64,000 nucleotides of DNA from Alistipes sp. Its GTDB lineage: Bacteria; Bacteroidota; Bacteroidia; Bacteroidales; Rikenellaceae. Positions 16,599-26,211 of this stretch are shown here, one piece after another; position 1 is the stretch's first letter, and each line of letters starts with the position of its first letter. A program made the position numbers and the translations under genes. A model generated the notes under the pieces. It did not search any database and was not told where the DNA came from. It saw only the letters and a list, made by a program, of their open reading frames with translations. The stretch spans positions 79,642 to 143,641 of the forward strand of contig JAFSDP010000011.1 of the NCBI GenBank assembly GCA_017436185.1, in the 5' to 3' direction.

Positions 16599-16691
16599 AT
16601 GCCGAACGGAAAGAAGCATAAGCGCCATAAGATGGCTACCCACAAGCGTAAGAAGCGTCTTCGCAAGAATCGTCACAAGAAGAACAAGTAG
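16599..16691 (+). CDS. Thirty-residue, extremely basic protein downstream of HU
   Basis: A short gene reading MPNGKKHKRHKMATHKRKKR and ten further residues (LRKNRHKKNK), ending in TAG. Nineteen of 30 residues are lysine, arginine or histidine excluding the start region, and only a single alanine-threonine pair breaks the charge. It lies 26 bases behind the HU-like gene and before a strong hairpin, so it shares the HU transcript. The composition fits a ribosome- or nucleic-acid-associated peptide. It does not match the bTHX ribosomal pattern. The codon use is tidy, and the position suggests a real conserved gene. Confidence 0.75.
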   Translation: MPNGKKHKRHKMATHKRKKRLRKNRHKKNK

Positions 16692-16718
16692 TAGGGTAGT
16701 ACACCTTGCATAAAGGAT

Positions 16719-16752
16719 AAAGGTAAAGAGCCACAGTTAGCTCTTTACCTTT
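16719..16752 (+). terminator. Strong hairpin ending the HU transcript
   Basis: A perfect 13-bp stem, AAAGGTAAAGAGC (16719-16731) with GCTCTTTACCTTT (16740-16752), and an eight-base loop. Only a broken T-rich stretch follows, so termination is likely but not textbook. Confidence 0.65.
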
Positions 16753-16964
16753 ACCTATTTTATCCGCTCGGGGGCCAAAGGGGTGCTGCGAGTGGAGGGA
16801 AAGAGAGTCGATAGTGGGTTTCGAGTGGCTCTTTTTCGAAGAAAAGTTGAGAGTTTGACCGTCGCTCTCGTTTGCTTAAAAACGGTCACCTACCTTTTTA
16901 CCAAGTGCGAGCTTGATTGTTGTCGCTCGCCTCTAATATATAGGGGTTTAGCCCCACCTACATA

Positions 16965-18521
16965 ATGAACAGGGAGTTAATCGTAAACGTGACCCCTGCC
17001 GAGATTTCGATCGCCTTGTGTGAGGACAAGGTCCTCGTCGAACTGAACAAGGAACAATGCCAAACGGGTTTTGCCGTGGGCGACATCTATCTGGGCAAGG
17101 TGCGCAAAATAATGCCGGGTCTGAATGCGGCATTTATCAACATAGGGCACGAAAAAGATGCCTTTATTCACTATTCCGATTTGGGTACACACTTCGCCTC
17201 GTTGCAGAAGTTGGTCGGCTCGTTTCAGCCCGGCAAACGTGGGTTGAAGGTCGATACGATGAAGCTTGAGGAGCCGCTCGAAAAGGGGGGCAAAATAGCT
17301 TCGTGTCTGCAAGTGGGCCAATTGGTGATGGTACAGGTGGCCAAGGAGGCCATCTCGACCAAGGGTCCCCGCTTGACGGCCGAGGTCTCGCTGGCCGGCC
17401 GCAACGTGGTGCTGGTTCCCTTCTCGAACAAAGTTTTCCTTTCGCAAAAGATTCGCTCCTCGGAGGAGAAGCGTCGCCTGAAGCGCATTGCACAGAGTGT
17501 GGTGCCGAAGAATTTCGGCGTCATTATGCGTACGGCGGCCGTCGAGGCCACGGACGAGGATATCGAGCGTGACCTGCGTCAGCAGCTCGACCGCTGGTAC
17601 CGCACCTGCGGGATGATTCGCAAGAAGGGTCCCACCGCTCCGGGTCAGCTGATGAGCGAGATGAGCCGTGCCAACACCATCATCCGCGACTCGCTCAACG
17701 GCTCGTTCTCGCAGATTGCCGTCAATGACGAGGCGATGTACAAGGAGATTAAGGGCTATGTGCACGAGATCGACCCCTCGATGGAGAAGATCGTCAAGCT
17801 CTACAAGGGTCAGGTGCCCATCTTCGATAATTTCGACATCTCGAAGCAGATTAAGTCGCTCTTTGCCAAGTATGTATCGCTGAAGCGTGGTGCCTACCTC
17901 ATCATCGAGCGCACCGAGGCAATGAACGTCATTGATGTCAATTCGGGCAACCGCACCAAGGCCGAGGACAACCAGGAGCAGACCGCTATGGAGGTCAATC
18001 TGGCCGCAGCTCGTGAGATTGCCCGTCAGCTGCGTCTGCGTGATATGGGCGGCATTGTCATCGTTGATTTCATCGACCTGCACAAGGCGGCCAACAAACA
18101 GCTGCTGTACGAGGAGATGACCCGCCTGATGGCCACCGATAAGGCCAAGCACACCATCCTGCCGCTCACGAAGTTCGGCCTGATGCAGATCACCCGCCAG
18201 CGTGTTCGTCCGTTGGCCATCGAGGATGTCTCGGATGTCTGCCCGACCTGCCACGGTACGGGTAAAATCGAGCCTACGGTGCTGCTCGACAAGAAGATCG
18301 AGAATCAGATTTCGTTGCTCACGCTGGATCGTGGTCACAAGTATATCAAGCTGGTTGTCAGCCCCTTTGTGGCAGCCTTCCTGCGTCGTGGCTGGATTTC
18401 GCTCCGTATGCGTTGGCAGTGGAAATACAAGGTCAAGATCGATATTGTCGAGGATCAATCGACCGGCATTATCGAAGTTCACTACCACGACAAGCGGGAT
18501 AACGACCTGATTAAGAAATAG
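16965..18521 (+). CDS. rng: Ribonuclease G/E family protein
   Basis: A 518-residue protein, the length of RNase G. The N-terminal part carries an S1-like RNA-binding domain (about 37-120). The catalytic DNase-I-like part shows NVIDVNSGNRT and GGIVIVDFIDL, whose aspartates hold magnesium, and a zinc-link DVCPTCHGTGK near residue 425. There is no long C-terminal scaffold as in RNase E. It processes rRNA ends and starts mRNA decay. Mfd follows 23 bases later on the same strand. Confidence 0.95.
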   Translation: MNRELIVNVTPAEISIALCEDKVLVELNKEQCQTGFAVGDIYLGKVRKIMPGLNAAFINIGHEKDAFIHYSDLGTHFASLQKLVGSFQPGKRGLKVDTMKLEEPLEKGGKIASCLQVGQLVMVQVAKEAISTKGPRLTAEVSLAGRNVVLVPFSNKVFLSQKIRSSEEKRRLKRIAQSVVPKNFGVIMRTAAVEATDEDIERDLRQQLDRWYRTCGMIRKKGPTAPGQLMSEMSRANTIIRDSLNGSFSQIAVNDEAMYKEIKGYVHEIDPSMEKIVKLYKGQVPIFDNFDISKQIKSLFAKYVSLKRGAYLIIERTEAMNVIDVNSGNRTKAEDNQEQTAMEVNLAAAREIARQLRLRDMGGIVIVDFIDLHKAANKQLLYEEMTRLMATDKAKHTILPLTKFGLMQITRQRVRPLAIEDVSDVCPTCHGTGKIEPTVLLDKKIENQISLLTLDRGHKYIKLVVSPFVAAFLRRGWISLRMRWQWKYKVKIDIVEDQSTGIIEVHYHDKRDNDLIKK

Positions 18522-18544
18522 TTTACCATACAGCAAAAAGACAG

Positions 18545-21500
18545 GTGACTGCTCGTGAACAGATAGCCTCCTTTTTGGCCGAATCGAAACCCTTACGCCA
18601 GCTTTGTCGTGAGGTCAAGGCCGAGGGCGCAACCCTCCATCTCGAAGAGTTGGTGGGCGGTGCCCTTTCGTGCTATAGTTCGGCCCTTATCGAGCGAATG
18701 GGCGGTCTGCACATCTTCGTGGCCGACGACCGAGACGGTGCGGCCTACCTGATGAACGACCTGTACAACCTCTTGGATGAGTCGAAGATCTACTTCTTCC
18801 CCTCCTCCTACAAGCGGTCGGTGGCTTATAGTGCCGAGGATCCGCAGGGGGTGGTGCAGCGCACAACGGCCCTCTCGGCCGTGCAGCACTTCACGGGCAA
18901 GGGCTATCTGGTGCTCTGCACCTATCCCGAGGCGTTGGCCGAGCGTGTAGCCGACCTCACGGCCTTGACCGAGAATACGTTGCGTGTCAAGGTGGGTGAC
19001 CGAATGGCCATCAAGACGCTGGAGGAGCTGCTCGTTGAGGCGGGCTTCGAGCGGGTCGATTTTGTCTATGAGCCGGGGCAGTATTCGTTGCGAGGCGGCC
19101 TTGTCGATCTCTTTTCGTATGCCGAGAGCAAACCCTATCGTTTGGACTTTTTCGACGACGAGGTGGAGTCGATTCGCCGTTTCGAGATTTCGAGTCAGCT
19201 CTCGACCGACCGCCTTCAAGAGGTAAACATCATTCCCGATTTGAATGCCCGCAAGGGGGCTGCTGCGCAGGTGTCGCTGGCTCGGTTTGTGGGCGAAAAG
19301 GCCCTCTGGTGGTGTTACGATGCCGATGCGGTGCTGCGCCGTGTGAACGATATTCGCAGCCGCACGTTGCGTGATTTGGAGGAGCCCGAGCGCATCGATT
19401 CGCTGCTGACCTCCCGTCACGGCCTGCTGACCGATATGGCCGGCAGTCGTCTGTTGGTGTTGCGTGACACGTTGGCCGAACGCCCCGCTACCGCTACCAT
19501 CCGCTTCTCGACCCAGCCGCAGCCCAAGTTTAACAAGAATTTCGAGCTGCTGGCCGACGATATGATTCGCAATGCCCAGCGCAACTACCGCACCTTCATC
19601 CTCTCGGAGAACAAGGTACAGGTGGAGCGTCTGGAGAACATTTTTCACCAGATAGGCCGTGGCGAGGCGACCGTAAAATCGCTCTCGACGACCCTCCACG
19701 AGGGTTTTGTCGATCACGACCTGAAACTCTGCCTCTACACCGACCACCAGATTTTCGACCGCTACCGCCGTTACCGCATCAACGGTGAGATTAAGCGTGA
19801 CGAGCAGATGACCATCGCCGAGCTGAACCAACTGCGCCCGGGCGACTATGTGGTCCATATCGACCACGGTGTGGGTCGTTTCGACGGGTTGGTCAAAATC
19901 TCCGAAGGGGGCAAGACTCACGAGGCCATCAAGCTGGTCTATCGCGATGGCGATGTGTTGTTTGTCAATGTCCACTCGCTGCACCGCATCTCCCGCTACA
20001 AGTCGGGCGACGGGGCACCCCCGAAGATTTACAAACTCGGCTCGGGAGCGTGGCAGAAGCTCAAGACGGCAGCCAAGAAGGCCGTCAAGGATATTTCGCG
20101 CCAGCTCATCGCCCTCTATGCTCGTCGCAAGGCATCGAAGGGTTTTGCCTTCTCGGCAGACAGCTACCTGCAAAACGAGTTGGAGGCCTCGTTCCAATAC
20201 GAGGATACGCCCGACCAGCACGCTGCGGTGGAGGCCGTGAAGCGGGATATGGAGTCCTCGGAGCCGATGGATCGACTGGTCTGCGGCGATGTGGGCTTCG
20301 GTAAGACCGAGGTGGCCATTCGTGCCGCCTTCAAGGCCGCTGTGGATGGCAAGCAGACCGCCGTATTGGTCCCCACAACCATCCTGGCTCTGCAACACTA
20401 CCGCTCCTTCTCGGAGCGTCTGCGTGGCTTCCCGGTCACCATCGAGTACCTCAATCGCACGAAGTCGGCCAAGGAGGTGAAGCAGATTTGTGCCGATTTG
20501 GAGTCGGGCAAAATCGACATCCTCATCGGTACGCACAAGATGCTCGGCAAGCAGATCAAGTTCCGAGATTTGGGCCTTTTGATTATCGACGAGGAGCAGA
20601 AATTCGGTGTGGCCGCCAAGGAGAAGCTGACCGAGCTTTCGGTCTCGGTCGATACGCTGACCCTCACCGCCACACCCATTCCCCGCACCCTGCAATTCTC
20701 GTTGATGGGCTCACGCGATTTGTCGGTCATCTCCACTCCGCCACCCAACCGCCAACCCATTCAAACCGAGTCGCATATCTTCTCCGAGGAGATCGTACGT
20801 GATGCCATCGAGCAGGAGCTCTCGCGTGACGGTCAGGTCTATTTTGTGCATAATCGGGTCGAGGACCTCTTGACCCTGCAGGGGATGATTACCCGCCTCT
20901 GCCCCAAAGCCCGTGTGGGTGTGGGCCACGGCAAGATGAAGCCCGAGGCGTTGGAGAAGCTCATTATGGACTTCATCTACGGCGAGTTTGATGTCCTGCT
21001 CTCGACCACCATTGTCGAGAACGGCATCGACATCGCCAATGCCAATACCATCATCATCAACAACGCCCAGAACTTCGGTCTGAGCGACCTGCACCAGCTG
21101 CGTGGCCGTGTGGGCCGTTCGAATCGTCGGGGCTACTGCTACCTGCTCTCGCCCGCCGAGGAGTTGCTCTCGTCGGATGCCCGCCGTCGTCTGCGTGCCA
21201 TCGAGGAGTTTTCGGATTTGGGGTCGGGATTCAACATTGCGATGCAGGATTTGGATATTCGTGGTGCGGGAAATCTGCTGGGTGCCGAGCAGAGCGGCTT
21301 CATTGCCGACATCGGCTTCGAGACCTACCAAAAGATTATGAACGAGGCGATTGCCGAGTTGCGCAACGAGGGACTCGAGGTGCCCGAGATGGGCGAGAAG
21401 GAGCAGCAGGTCTTCGACCGTATGGCCTTCATCGACGATGCCCACATCGACATCCAGGTCGAGGCTTCGCTGCCCGACGGCTATGTGTCGCAGCAGGCCG

Positions 21501-21877
21501 AGCGTCTGAAACTCTACCGCGAGTTGGATGCCATCAAGAGCGACGAGGCGTTGGTGGCCTTCGAACAGCGACTCATCGACCGCTTTGGTCCGCTACCCCG
21601 TGCCACGGAGGAGTTGCTGCGGGTGGTACGCCTGCGTTGGGAGGCCATTCGCCTCGGTATGGAGCGGGTGAAGGTGAAGAACGGATTGATGATTATCCAC
21701 TTCGTGGGGGCGCAAAATTCGCCCTACTACAAGAGCGAAACCTTCCTTACGTTGTTGGAGCGTATTATGAAACACCCCGATCGATTTGTCCTCAAGCAAC
21801 ACAATAATCGTCTGGCGATGACCGTTAGAGGTGTAAAGGATGTGGACGAAGCGCTTAAAACCCTGCGTGAATTGTGA
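18545..21877 (+). CDS. mfd: Transcription-repair coupling factor Mfd
   Basis: A 1110-residue protein starting at GTG. It has an N-terminal UvrB-like half, a CarD-like RNA-polymerase-interacting domain near residues 430-500 (LRPGDYVVHIDHGVGRFDGL), then a superfamily 2 helicase core. The core has Walker A GDVGFGKTEVA, the DEEQ box in LLIIDEEQKFGV, TATPIPRTL and QLRGRVGRSNRRGYCYL. A TRCF domain closes the protein. Mfd removes stalled RNA polymerase at lesions and recruits UvrA. It lies in one run with rng and overlaps coaX by four bases (GTGA). Confidence 0.97.
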   Translation: MTAREQIASFLAESKPLRQLCREVKAEGATLHLEELVGGALSCYSSALIERMGGLHIFVADDRDGAAYLMNDLYNLLDESKIYFFPSSYKRSVAYSAEDPQGVVQRTTALSAVQHFTGKGYLVLCTYPEALAERVADLTALTENTLRVKVGDRMAIKTLEELLVEAGFERVDFVYEPGQYSLRGGLVDLFSYAESKPYRLDFFDDEVESIRRFEISSQLSTDRLQEVNIIPDLNARKGAAAQVSLARFVGEKALWWCYDADAVLRRVNDIRSRTLRDLEEPERIDSLLTSRHGLLTDMAGSRLLVLRDTLAERPATATIRFSTQPQPKFNKNFELLADDMIRNAQRNYRTFILSENKVQVERLENIFHQIGRGEATVKSLSTTLHEGFVDHDLKLCLYTDHQIFDRYRRYRINGEIKRDEQMTIAELNQLRPGDYVVHIDHGVGRFDGLVKISEGGKTHEAIKLVYRDGDVLFVNVHSLHRISRYKSGDGAPPKIYKLGSGAWQKLKTAAKKAVKDISRQLIALYARRKASKGFAFSADSYLQNELEASFQYEDTPDQHAAVEAVKRDMESSEPMDRLVCGDVGFGKTEVAIRAAFKAAVDGKQTAVLVPTTILALQHYRSFSERLRGFPVTIEYLNRTKSAKEVKQICADLESGKIDILIGTHKMLGKQIKFRDLGLLIIDEEQKFGVAAKEKLTELSVSVDTLTLTATPIPRTLQFSLMGSRDLSVISTPPPNRQPIQTESHIFSEEIVRDAIEQELSRDGQVYFVHNRVEDLLTLQGMITRLCPKARVGVGHGKMKPEALEKLIMDFIYGEFDVLLSTTIVENGIDIANANTIIINNAQNFGLSDLHQLRGRVGRSNRRGYCYLLSPAEELLSSDARRRLRAIEEFSDLGSGFNIAMQDLDIRGAGNLLGAEQSGFIADIGFETYQKIMNEAIAELRNEGLEVPEMGEKEQQVFDRMAFIDDAHIDIQVEASLPDGYVSQQAERLKLYRELDAIKSDEALVAFEQRLIDRFGPLPRATEELLRVVRLRWEAIRLGMERVKVKNGLMIIHFVGAQNSPYYKSETFLTLLERIMKHPDRFVLKQHNNRLAMTVRGVKDVDEALKTLREL

Positions 21878-22620
21878 AACTGCTCATTGACATAGGAAAT
21901 ACCCGTACGAAGTGGGCTGTTTGGCAAGGCGACAGCGAGTTGGAACAAGGGGTAGTGGCGAGCATTTCGACCGAGTGGGTCGAGGAGCTCAAGCGCCGCT
22001 ATTCGTTGCGCTACGGGTTGGTTTGTTCAACGCGGGGCAATGCCGAGCCTATTTGCAACTTGTTGCAAAAGAGTGGCTTGCAGAGCCTTGTTTTCGATGC
22101 TGATTGCCCCGTGCCGATTCAGAACCACTACCTCACGCCTCGCACGTTGGGTCGTGACCGCCTGGCGGCTGCCGTCGGGGCGGCAACGCTTTATCCCCAA
22201 CGAGAGGTGGTTATCATCGACCTCGGTACGGCCCTTACGATCGACCACCTGACGGCCGACGGGTGCTTCTCGGGCGGGGTCATTTCGCCCGGGTTGGAGA
22301 TGCGCTTTCGAGCGTTGCATACCGAGACTGCGGCCCTGCCGTTGGTCGAGCCGACCGAGGCCGAAGGGGTGGTGGGGCGCACGACCGAGGAGGCCATCGC
22401 ATTGGGGGTGATGAACTCCGTTGCCTTCGAAATTGAGGGCTATTTGGCCCGATTTGCAAAGAAAAATGGCGATTTTACCCCAATTCTTACCGGCGGAGCG
22501 GCGAAATATTTTGTGAAACGAATTAAAAATACGATATTTGCAGAACCTAATTTGGTGTTCTGCGGTTTGAACCGCATTTTAGAGTACAATTTAGCAGACA
22601 ATGCAACAACTGAAAGATAA
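21874..22620 (+). CDS. coaX: Type III pantothenate kinase
   Basis: A 248-residue protein starting at GTG inside the end of mfd. It has the CoaX signatures DIGNTRTKW (6-14), TLGRDRLAAAVGA, VIIDLGTALTIDHL and GGVISPGLEMRFRAL. It phosphorylates pantothenate in the first step of coenzyme A synthesis and, as a type III enzyme, should be resistant to CoA feedback. The length is usual. Its 3' end overlaps the next gene by 20 bases in another frame. Confidence 0.96.
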   Translation: MKLLIDIGNTRTKWAVWQGDSELEQGVVASISTEWVEELKRRYSLRYGLVCSTRGNAEPICNLLQKSGLQSLVFDADCPVPIQNHYLTPRTLGRDRLAAAVGAATLYPQREVVIIDLGTALTIDHLTADGCFSGGVISPGLEMRFRALHTETAALPLVEPTEAEGVVGRTTEEAIALGVMNSVAFEIEGYLARFAKKNGDFTPILTGGAAKYFVKRIKNTIFAEPNLVFCGLNRILEYNLADNATTER

Positions 22621-23983
22621 ACTGAGAGGAGCGATTTTGTTGGCTGTGGCGCTGTTGGTCGGGATGACCGCCTGGGCGCAGGGAAGCAGCATCAACGCCT
22701 TCTCGCCCTATACGATGTACGGTATCGGTGAGCTGAATACGCCCGGTACGATGGCCTCCCGCTCGATGGGAGGTGTCGGCGTAGCCGCCCGTGTGAATGG
22801 TACGATCAACCTGCTCAATCCGGCCGGTTTGAGTATGGTGGCCCGCAAGAGCTTCCTGCTCAACTTCGGCGGCGAGGGGCAGAACTACTACAACTACCAG
22901 ACCCAGCAGGGGGTCGAGAAGAGCTCGGCACACAACAGCTTCAACCTGCGTGACATCGCCGTGCTGTTCCCGCTCTACAAGAACCTGGGTATGTCGGTAG
23001 CCGTGACCCCCTACAGCTCGGTGGGCTATCAGTTGATGTACGACCACCACTACGACGCCTCGGACCCCGTGTGGGGTAATGTGGGTCGTGTCAATTACGC
23101 CTACAAGGGTGAGGGTGACCTCACGGAGGTGAAGATTGGCGTGGGTTACCAGCTCTTTAAGAATTTTTCGGTAGGTGTTTCAGCACAGTACTACTGGGGT
23201 GATATCGATCGTGAGTTTGTGATGACTCCCGTCTCGATGACCGGCGACGGTGTGTTTGGTGCCATCACGGGCCACAGCGAGTATGCCATCTCCCGCTTCA
23301 AGGGTCAGGTGGGTGTGCAGTACAGCCCGATTTTGAACCAGAAGCGCATCCTGACGTTTGGTGCCGCCTACGATTTCGGTGGCGATTTGGCCCCCAAGGT
23401 GACCGAGAGCATCTACGGTGACGATCTCTACGAGACCACCGTCAAGGGCGATACGACCCAGATGGAGCTGGTTCTGCCCCGCAAAGTCGTGGCAGGTGTC
23501 TATTACCAGACTGCCCGTTGGTCGTTGGGTTTGGATTACGAGTACCAGGGTTGGGGCGATACCAACTCGAAGCGTGTGATGACGGGCGTGGAGGCCGCTA
23601 CGGGTCGCCAATTTGAGGTGAGCTACACCGACACCCACACCATCAAGGCAGGTGTGGAGTTTGTCCCCTCTCGTTACGATGTGCGTCGTTTCTTTAACCG
23701 CCTTTCGTACCGTGCAGGTGTGCGCTACGGCAACTACCACCAGAGTTACAGCGGTCAGAAGCTCGACGAGATGGCCGTCACGATCGGTATCGGTATTCCG
23801 ATTAAGTTCCTCGGTATCTCGGCCATCGACATTGGTGCCGAGTATGGTCGCCGAGGCTACAATGTGAACGAGAATGTCGGTCTGGTGCGCCAGCAGTACT
23901 TCAAGTTCGGCATCGGCTTCAAGCTCTTCGCTGCCGGCTCGGAGAACAACGAGTACTGGTTTATGCGTCCCAAGTACGACTAA
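22601..23983 (+). CDS. FadL/OmpP1-like outer-membrane beta-barrel protein
   Basis: A 460-residue protein with a signal peptide ending AWAQ (about residue 26). An N-terminal stretch rich in glycine and serine follows (ASRSMGGVGVAARVNGTINLLNPAGLSM), as in FadL/OmpP1 hatch domains, and then repeated amphipathic strands ending near a C-terminal aromatic region. FadL-type barrels move hydrophobic molecules across the outer membrane; the substrate here is unknown. The start lies inside coaX, so expression is tied to it. It begins a run of envelope genes. Confidence 0.8.
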   Translation: MQQLKDKLRGAILLAVALLVGMTAWAQGSSINAFSPYTMYGIGELNTPGTMASRSMGGVGVAARVNGTINLLNPAGLSMVARKSFLLNFGGEGQNYYNYQTQQGVEKSSAHNSFNLRDIAVLFPLYKNLGMSVAVTPYSSVGYQLMYDHHYDASDPVWGNVGRVNYAYKGEGDLTEVKIGVGYQLFKNFSVGVSAQYYWGDIDREFVMTPVSMTGDGVFGAITGHSEYAISRFKGQVGVQYSPILNQKRILTFGAAYDFGGDLAPKVTESIYGDDLYETTVKGDTTQMELVLPRKVVAGVYYQTARWSLGLDYEYQGWGDTNSKRVMTGVEAATGRQFEVSYTDTHTIKAGVEFVPSRYDVRRFFNRLSYRAGVRYGNYHQSYSGQKLDEMAVTIGIGIPIKFLGISAIDIGAEYGRRGYNVNENVGLVRQQYFKFGIGFKLFAAGSENNEYWFMRPKYD

Positions 23984-24069
23984 CAGCCCTTTGGTTGAGG
24001 TTTGACAGGAAGGATTGAACAAGAAAAATTAAGAAAACTAAACTAAAAATACCCAAAAAATCAAAAGCG

Positions 24070-25404
24070 ATGAAAAGCATTAAGATTCTTTTTTCTGCCG
24101 CATTGATGATGCTCGCCGCCTCGTCGATGGCTCAGGATTTCAGCTCGCCCCAGTATGCCCGCTATGGTGATACGCCCGAGGAGCGCAAGCAGAATGTCGA
24201 GTACAGCAACTTCCTCAAGGAGGCCGTCTCGAACAAGAACTTCAATCTGGCTGCTTTCTACTACCAGCAGCTCTCGACTAATCGCCCTGCTGTGTCGGTA
24301 AACATCTACAAGTATGGTGCGATTATCTATCGTAACAAGATTGCCCGTGCCAAGTCGATTGCCGAGCAGAAGGTGATGGTTGATTCGCTTTTGGGCGTGT
24401 ATGACCTGCGTCTGGAGCACTTCGGTAATGCTGCCAAGGAGGGTGCTGCCTACATTCTCGACGCCAAGACGCGCGACGTGATGAAGTACAAGCGCAACGA
24501 TATGGATGCCATCCGCAGCTGCTTCAATGCTGCGTTGGAGGCCGGTGGTGAGGCTACCGATCCCGAGTTGGTTGTTGCCTACTTCACCAAGCTGTGCGAC
24601 GTATATCAGAACTCGGATGTAGTGATGCCCGAGGAGGTGATCAACGAGTACGACCGTCTGTCGCCCTATATGGCTGCCGAGTCGGCTGCCGACCTGAAGA
24701 AGCAGTTCGACAACGCCTTCGCACAGAGCGGTGCCGCCAACTGCGAGAATCTGGAGAAGATGTTCAGCGCCAAGCTGGCCGCTACGCCCGATGATGCTGC
24801 TCTGCTGAAGTGGGCCGTACAACTTATGTCGCGTGCCAACTGCTCGAGCGAGTTCTACTTCGCCACGGCCGAGAAGTCGTATGCCGTAGAGCCCTCCGCC
24901 GAGATGGCTATCTTCCTGGCTCAGGCCTTCAAGAACAAGGGTGATTATGAGAAGGCTTCGAAGTACCTGAACGCTTCGCTGGCCAACGAGAGCGATCCCG
25001 CCGAGCGTCAGAAGCTTCTCACGCAGATTGCCATCGTAGAGCTGGTTGCCAACCGTATCTCGGCTGCTGCAACGGCTGCTCGTCAGGCAATCGAGCTCAA
25101 CCCCGAGGATGGTGTGCCCGTATTCGTTCTGGCTCAGTGCTACGGCATTTCGGCCTCGAACTGCGGCGATGCCTTCTCGCGTCAGGCTGCCTGCTGGGCT
25201 GCTTACGACAAGATGGGCGACGCTATCCGTCTGTTGGGTGACGACTCGGAGTACCTCGAGACCGCTAAGCAGGCTCAGGCCGCCTTCCGCAGCCGCTTCC
25301 CCAGCCAGGAGGAGTGCTTTATGCGTGACCTCCAGGCAGGTAGCTCGTACCGCGTAGATTGCGGTCTGGCTGCAGGTGTTACGACGACCGTTCGTCCCCG
25401 CTAA
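24070..25404 (+). CDS. Periplasmic TPR-repeat protein
   Basis: A 444-residue protein with a signal peptide (MKSIKILFSAALMMLAASSMAQ). Several helical pairs typical of tetratricopeptide repeats follow, clearest at about 265-380 (AIFLAQAFKNKGDYEKASKY; AARQAIELNPEDGVPVFVLA). Four cysteines in the C-terminal third may form disulphides. It lies between the barrel protein and LptC, so an assembly or scaffolding role in the envelope is likely but not shown. LptC follows 18 bases later. Confidence 0.75.
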   Translation: MKSIKILFSAALMMLAASSMAQDFSSPQYARYGDTPEERKQNVEYSNFLKEAVSNKNFNLAAFYYQQLSTNRPAVSVNIYKYGAIIYRNKIARAKSIAEQKVMVDSLLGVYDLRLEHFGNAAKEGAAYILDAKTRDVMKYKRNDMDAIRSCFNAALEAGGEATDPELVVAYFTKLCDVYQNSDVVMPEEVINEYDRLSPYMAAESAADLKKQFDNAFAQSGAANCENLEKMFSAKLAATPDDAALLKWAVQLMSRANCSSEFYFATAEKSYAVEPSAEMAIFLAQAFKNKGDYEKASKYLNASLANESDPAERQKLLTQIAIVELVANRISAAATAARQAIELNPEDGVPVFVLAQCYGISASNCGDAFSRQAACWAAYDKMGDAIRLLGDDSEYLETAKQAQAAFRSRFPSQEECFMRDLQAGSSYRVDCGLAAGVTTTVRPR

Positions 25405-25422
25405 TTTGACCAACGGCGGTTG

Positions 25423-26211
25423 ATGATACATCGACTTACACGAAACGTGCAGGTAGCACTCCTCATTGTGGGGAGTGCTATCTTGCTATTCTCGTGTGAG
25501 AAGTCGAAACCCGAAGTAGATGCTGCGGCCGAGGCTGCAATGATGACCGAATATAGCGAGAACCTTTCGATTGTGATGTCCCGTAACGGACAACGCTCCT
25601 ACTACTTCGAAACCCCTCTTTTGGAGGGCTACACCCTGGGGCAGGAGCCTTATCGCGAGTTCCGCAAGGGTATCAAAATCACCACCTATCAGGACGATTC
25701 GCTGCGCAAGGTGGATATGGTGCTGACGGCCAACTACGCCATCTATTACGAAAAGCAGGAGTTGTGGGAGACCCGAGGCGATGTGGTCGGCACGAAGTTC
25801 GACGGCAAACGCCTCTATACCCAGCAGCTCTTTTGGAATGCCCGTACCAAGAAGATCTACTCGAACGTGGATACGAAACTGGTGCAGGGTAATAACCTCT
25901 CGGTGGGCGAGAGCTTCGAGGCCGATGAGGATTTGCAGGATTGGCGTTTCCGCTACCAGAAGTCGCGTGTGGAGGTGGAGGTGAAGCCCTCGGAGGGTGA
26001 CACGACCCGCACCGAAACGTCAAAGCCCCACTTTACGGAGCCGACGAAGAGTGTCGAGCCTCCCCGCCAGGTGACGGCCAAACGAGCCTCCCCGAAGCCG
26101 AAACCCGAGGGGCTTGAGATGGCTCCTGTCGAGCTTAAACCCATTGGCGATGCGCCCCGCAAGCCGATGAACAAAGAACTTAAGATGGTTGAACCCAAAA
26201 TGGTGAAGTAG
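25423..26211 (+). CDS. lptC: LptC-like lipopolysaccharide export protein (lipoprotein form)
   Basis: A 262-residue protein with lipobox LFSC (cysteine 25) instead of the plain membrane anchor of enterobacterial LptC, as usual in Bacteroidota. The OstA/LptC beta-jellyroll covers about residues 45-185 (KVDMVLTANYAIYYEKQELWETRGDV). After it comes a proline/lysine-rich tail of about 75 residues, ending with KMVEPKMVK. It should pass LPS from LptFG to LptA. I start at the ATG at 25423 rather than the TTG just before. The CorC-like gene starts directly after its stop codon. Confidence 0.85.
   Translation: MIHRLTRNVQVALLIVGSAILLFSCEKSKPEVDAAAEAAMMTEYSENLSIVMSRNGQRSYYFETPLLEGYTLGQEPYREFRKGIKITTYQDDSLRKVDMVLTANYAIYYEKQELWETRGDVVGTKFDGKRLYTQQLFWNARTKKIYSNVDTKLVQGNNLSVGESFEADEDLQDWRFRYQKSRVEVEVKPSEGDTTRTETSKPHFTEPTKSVEPPRQVTAKRASPKPKPEGLEMAPVELKPIGDAPRKPMNKELKMVEPKMVK

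Noticed and set aside
16599..16691. Ribosomal protein bTHX for the 30-residue basic protein
   Set aside because: The characteristic THX pattern with GKGDKKT and RRGK residues is absent.
18593..20695. A 700-codon open frame opposite mfd
   Set aside because: The mfd frame carries all helicase motifs; the opposite frame shows none.
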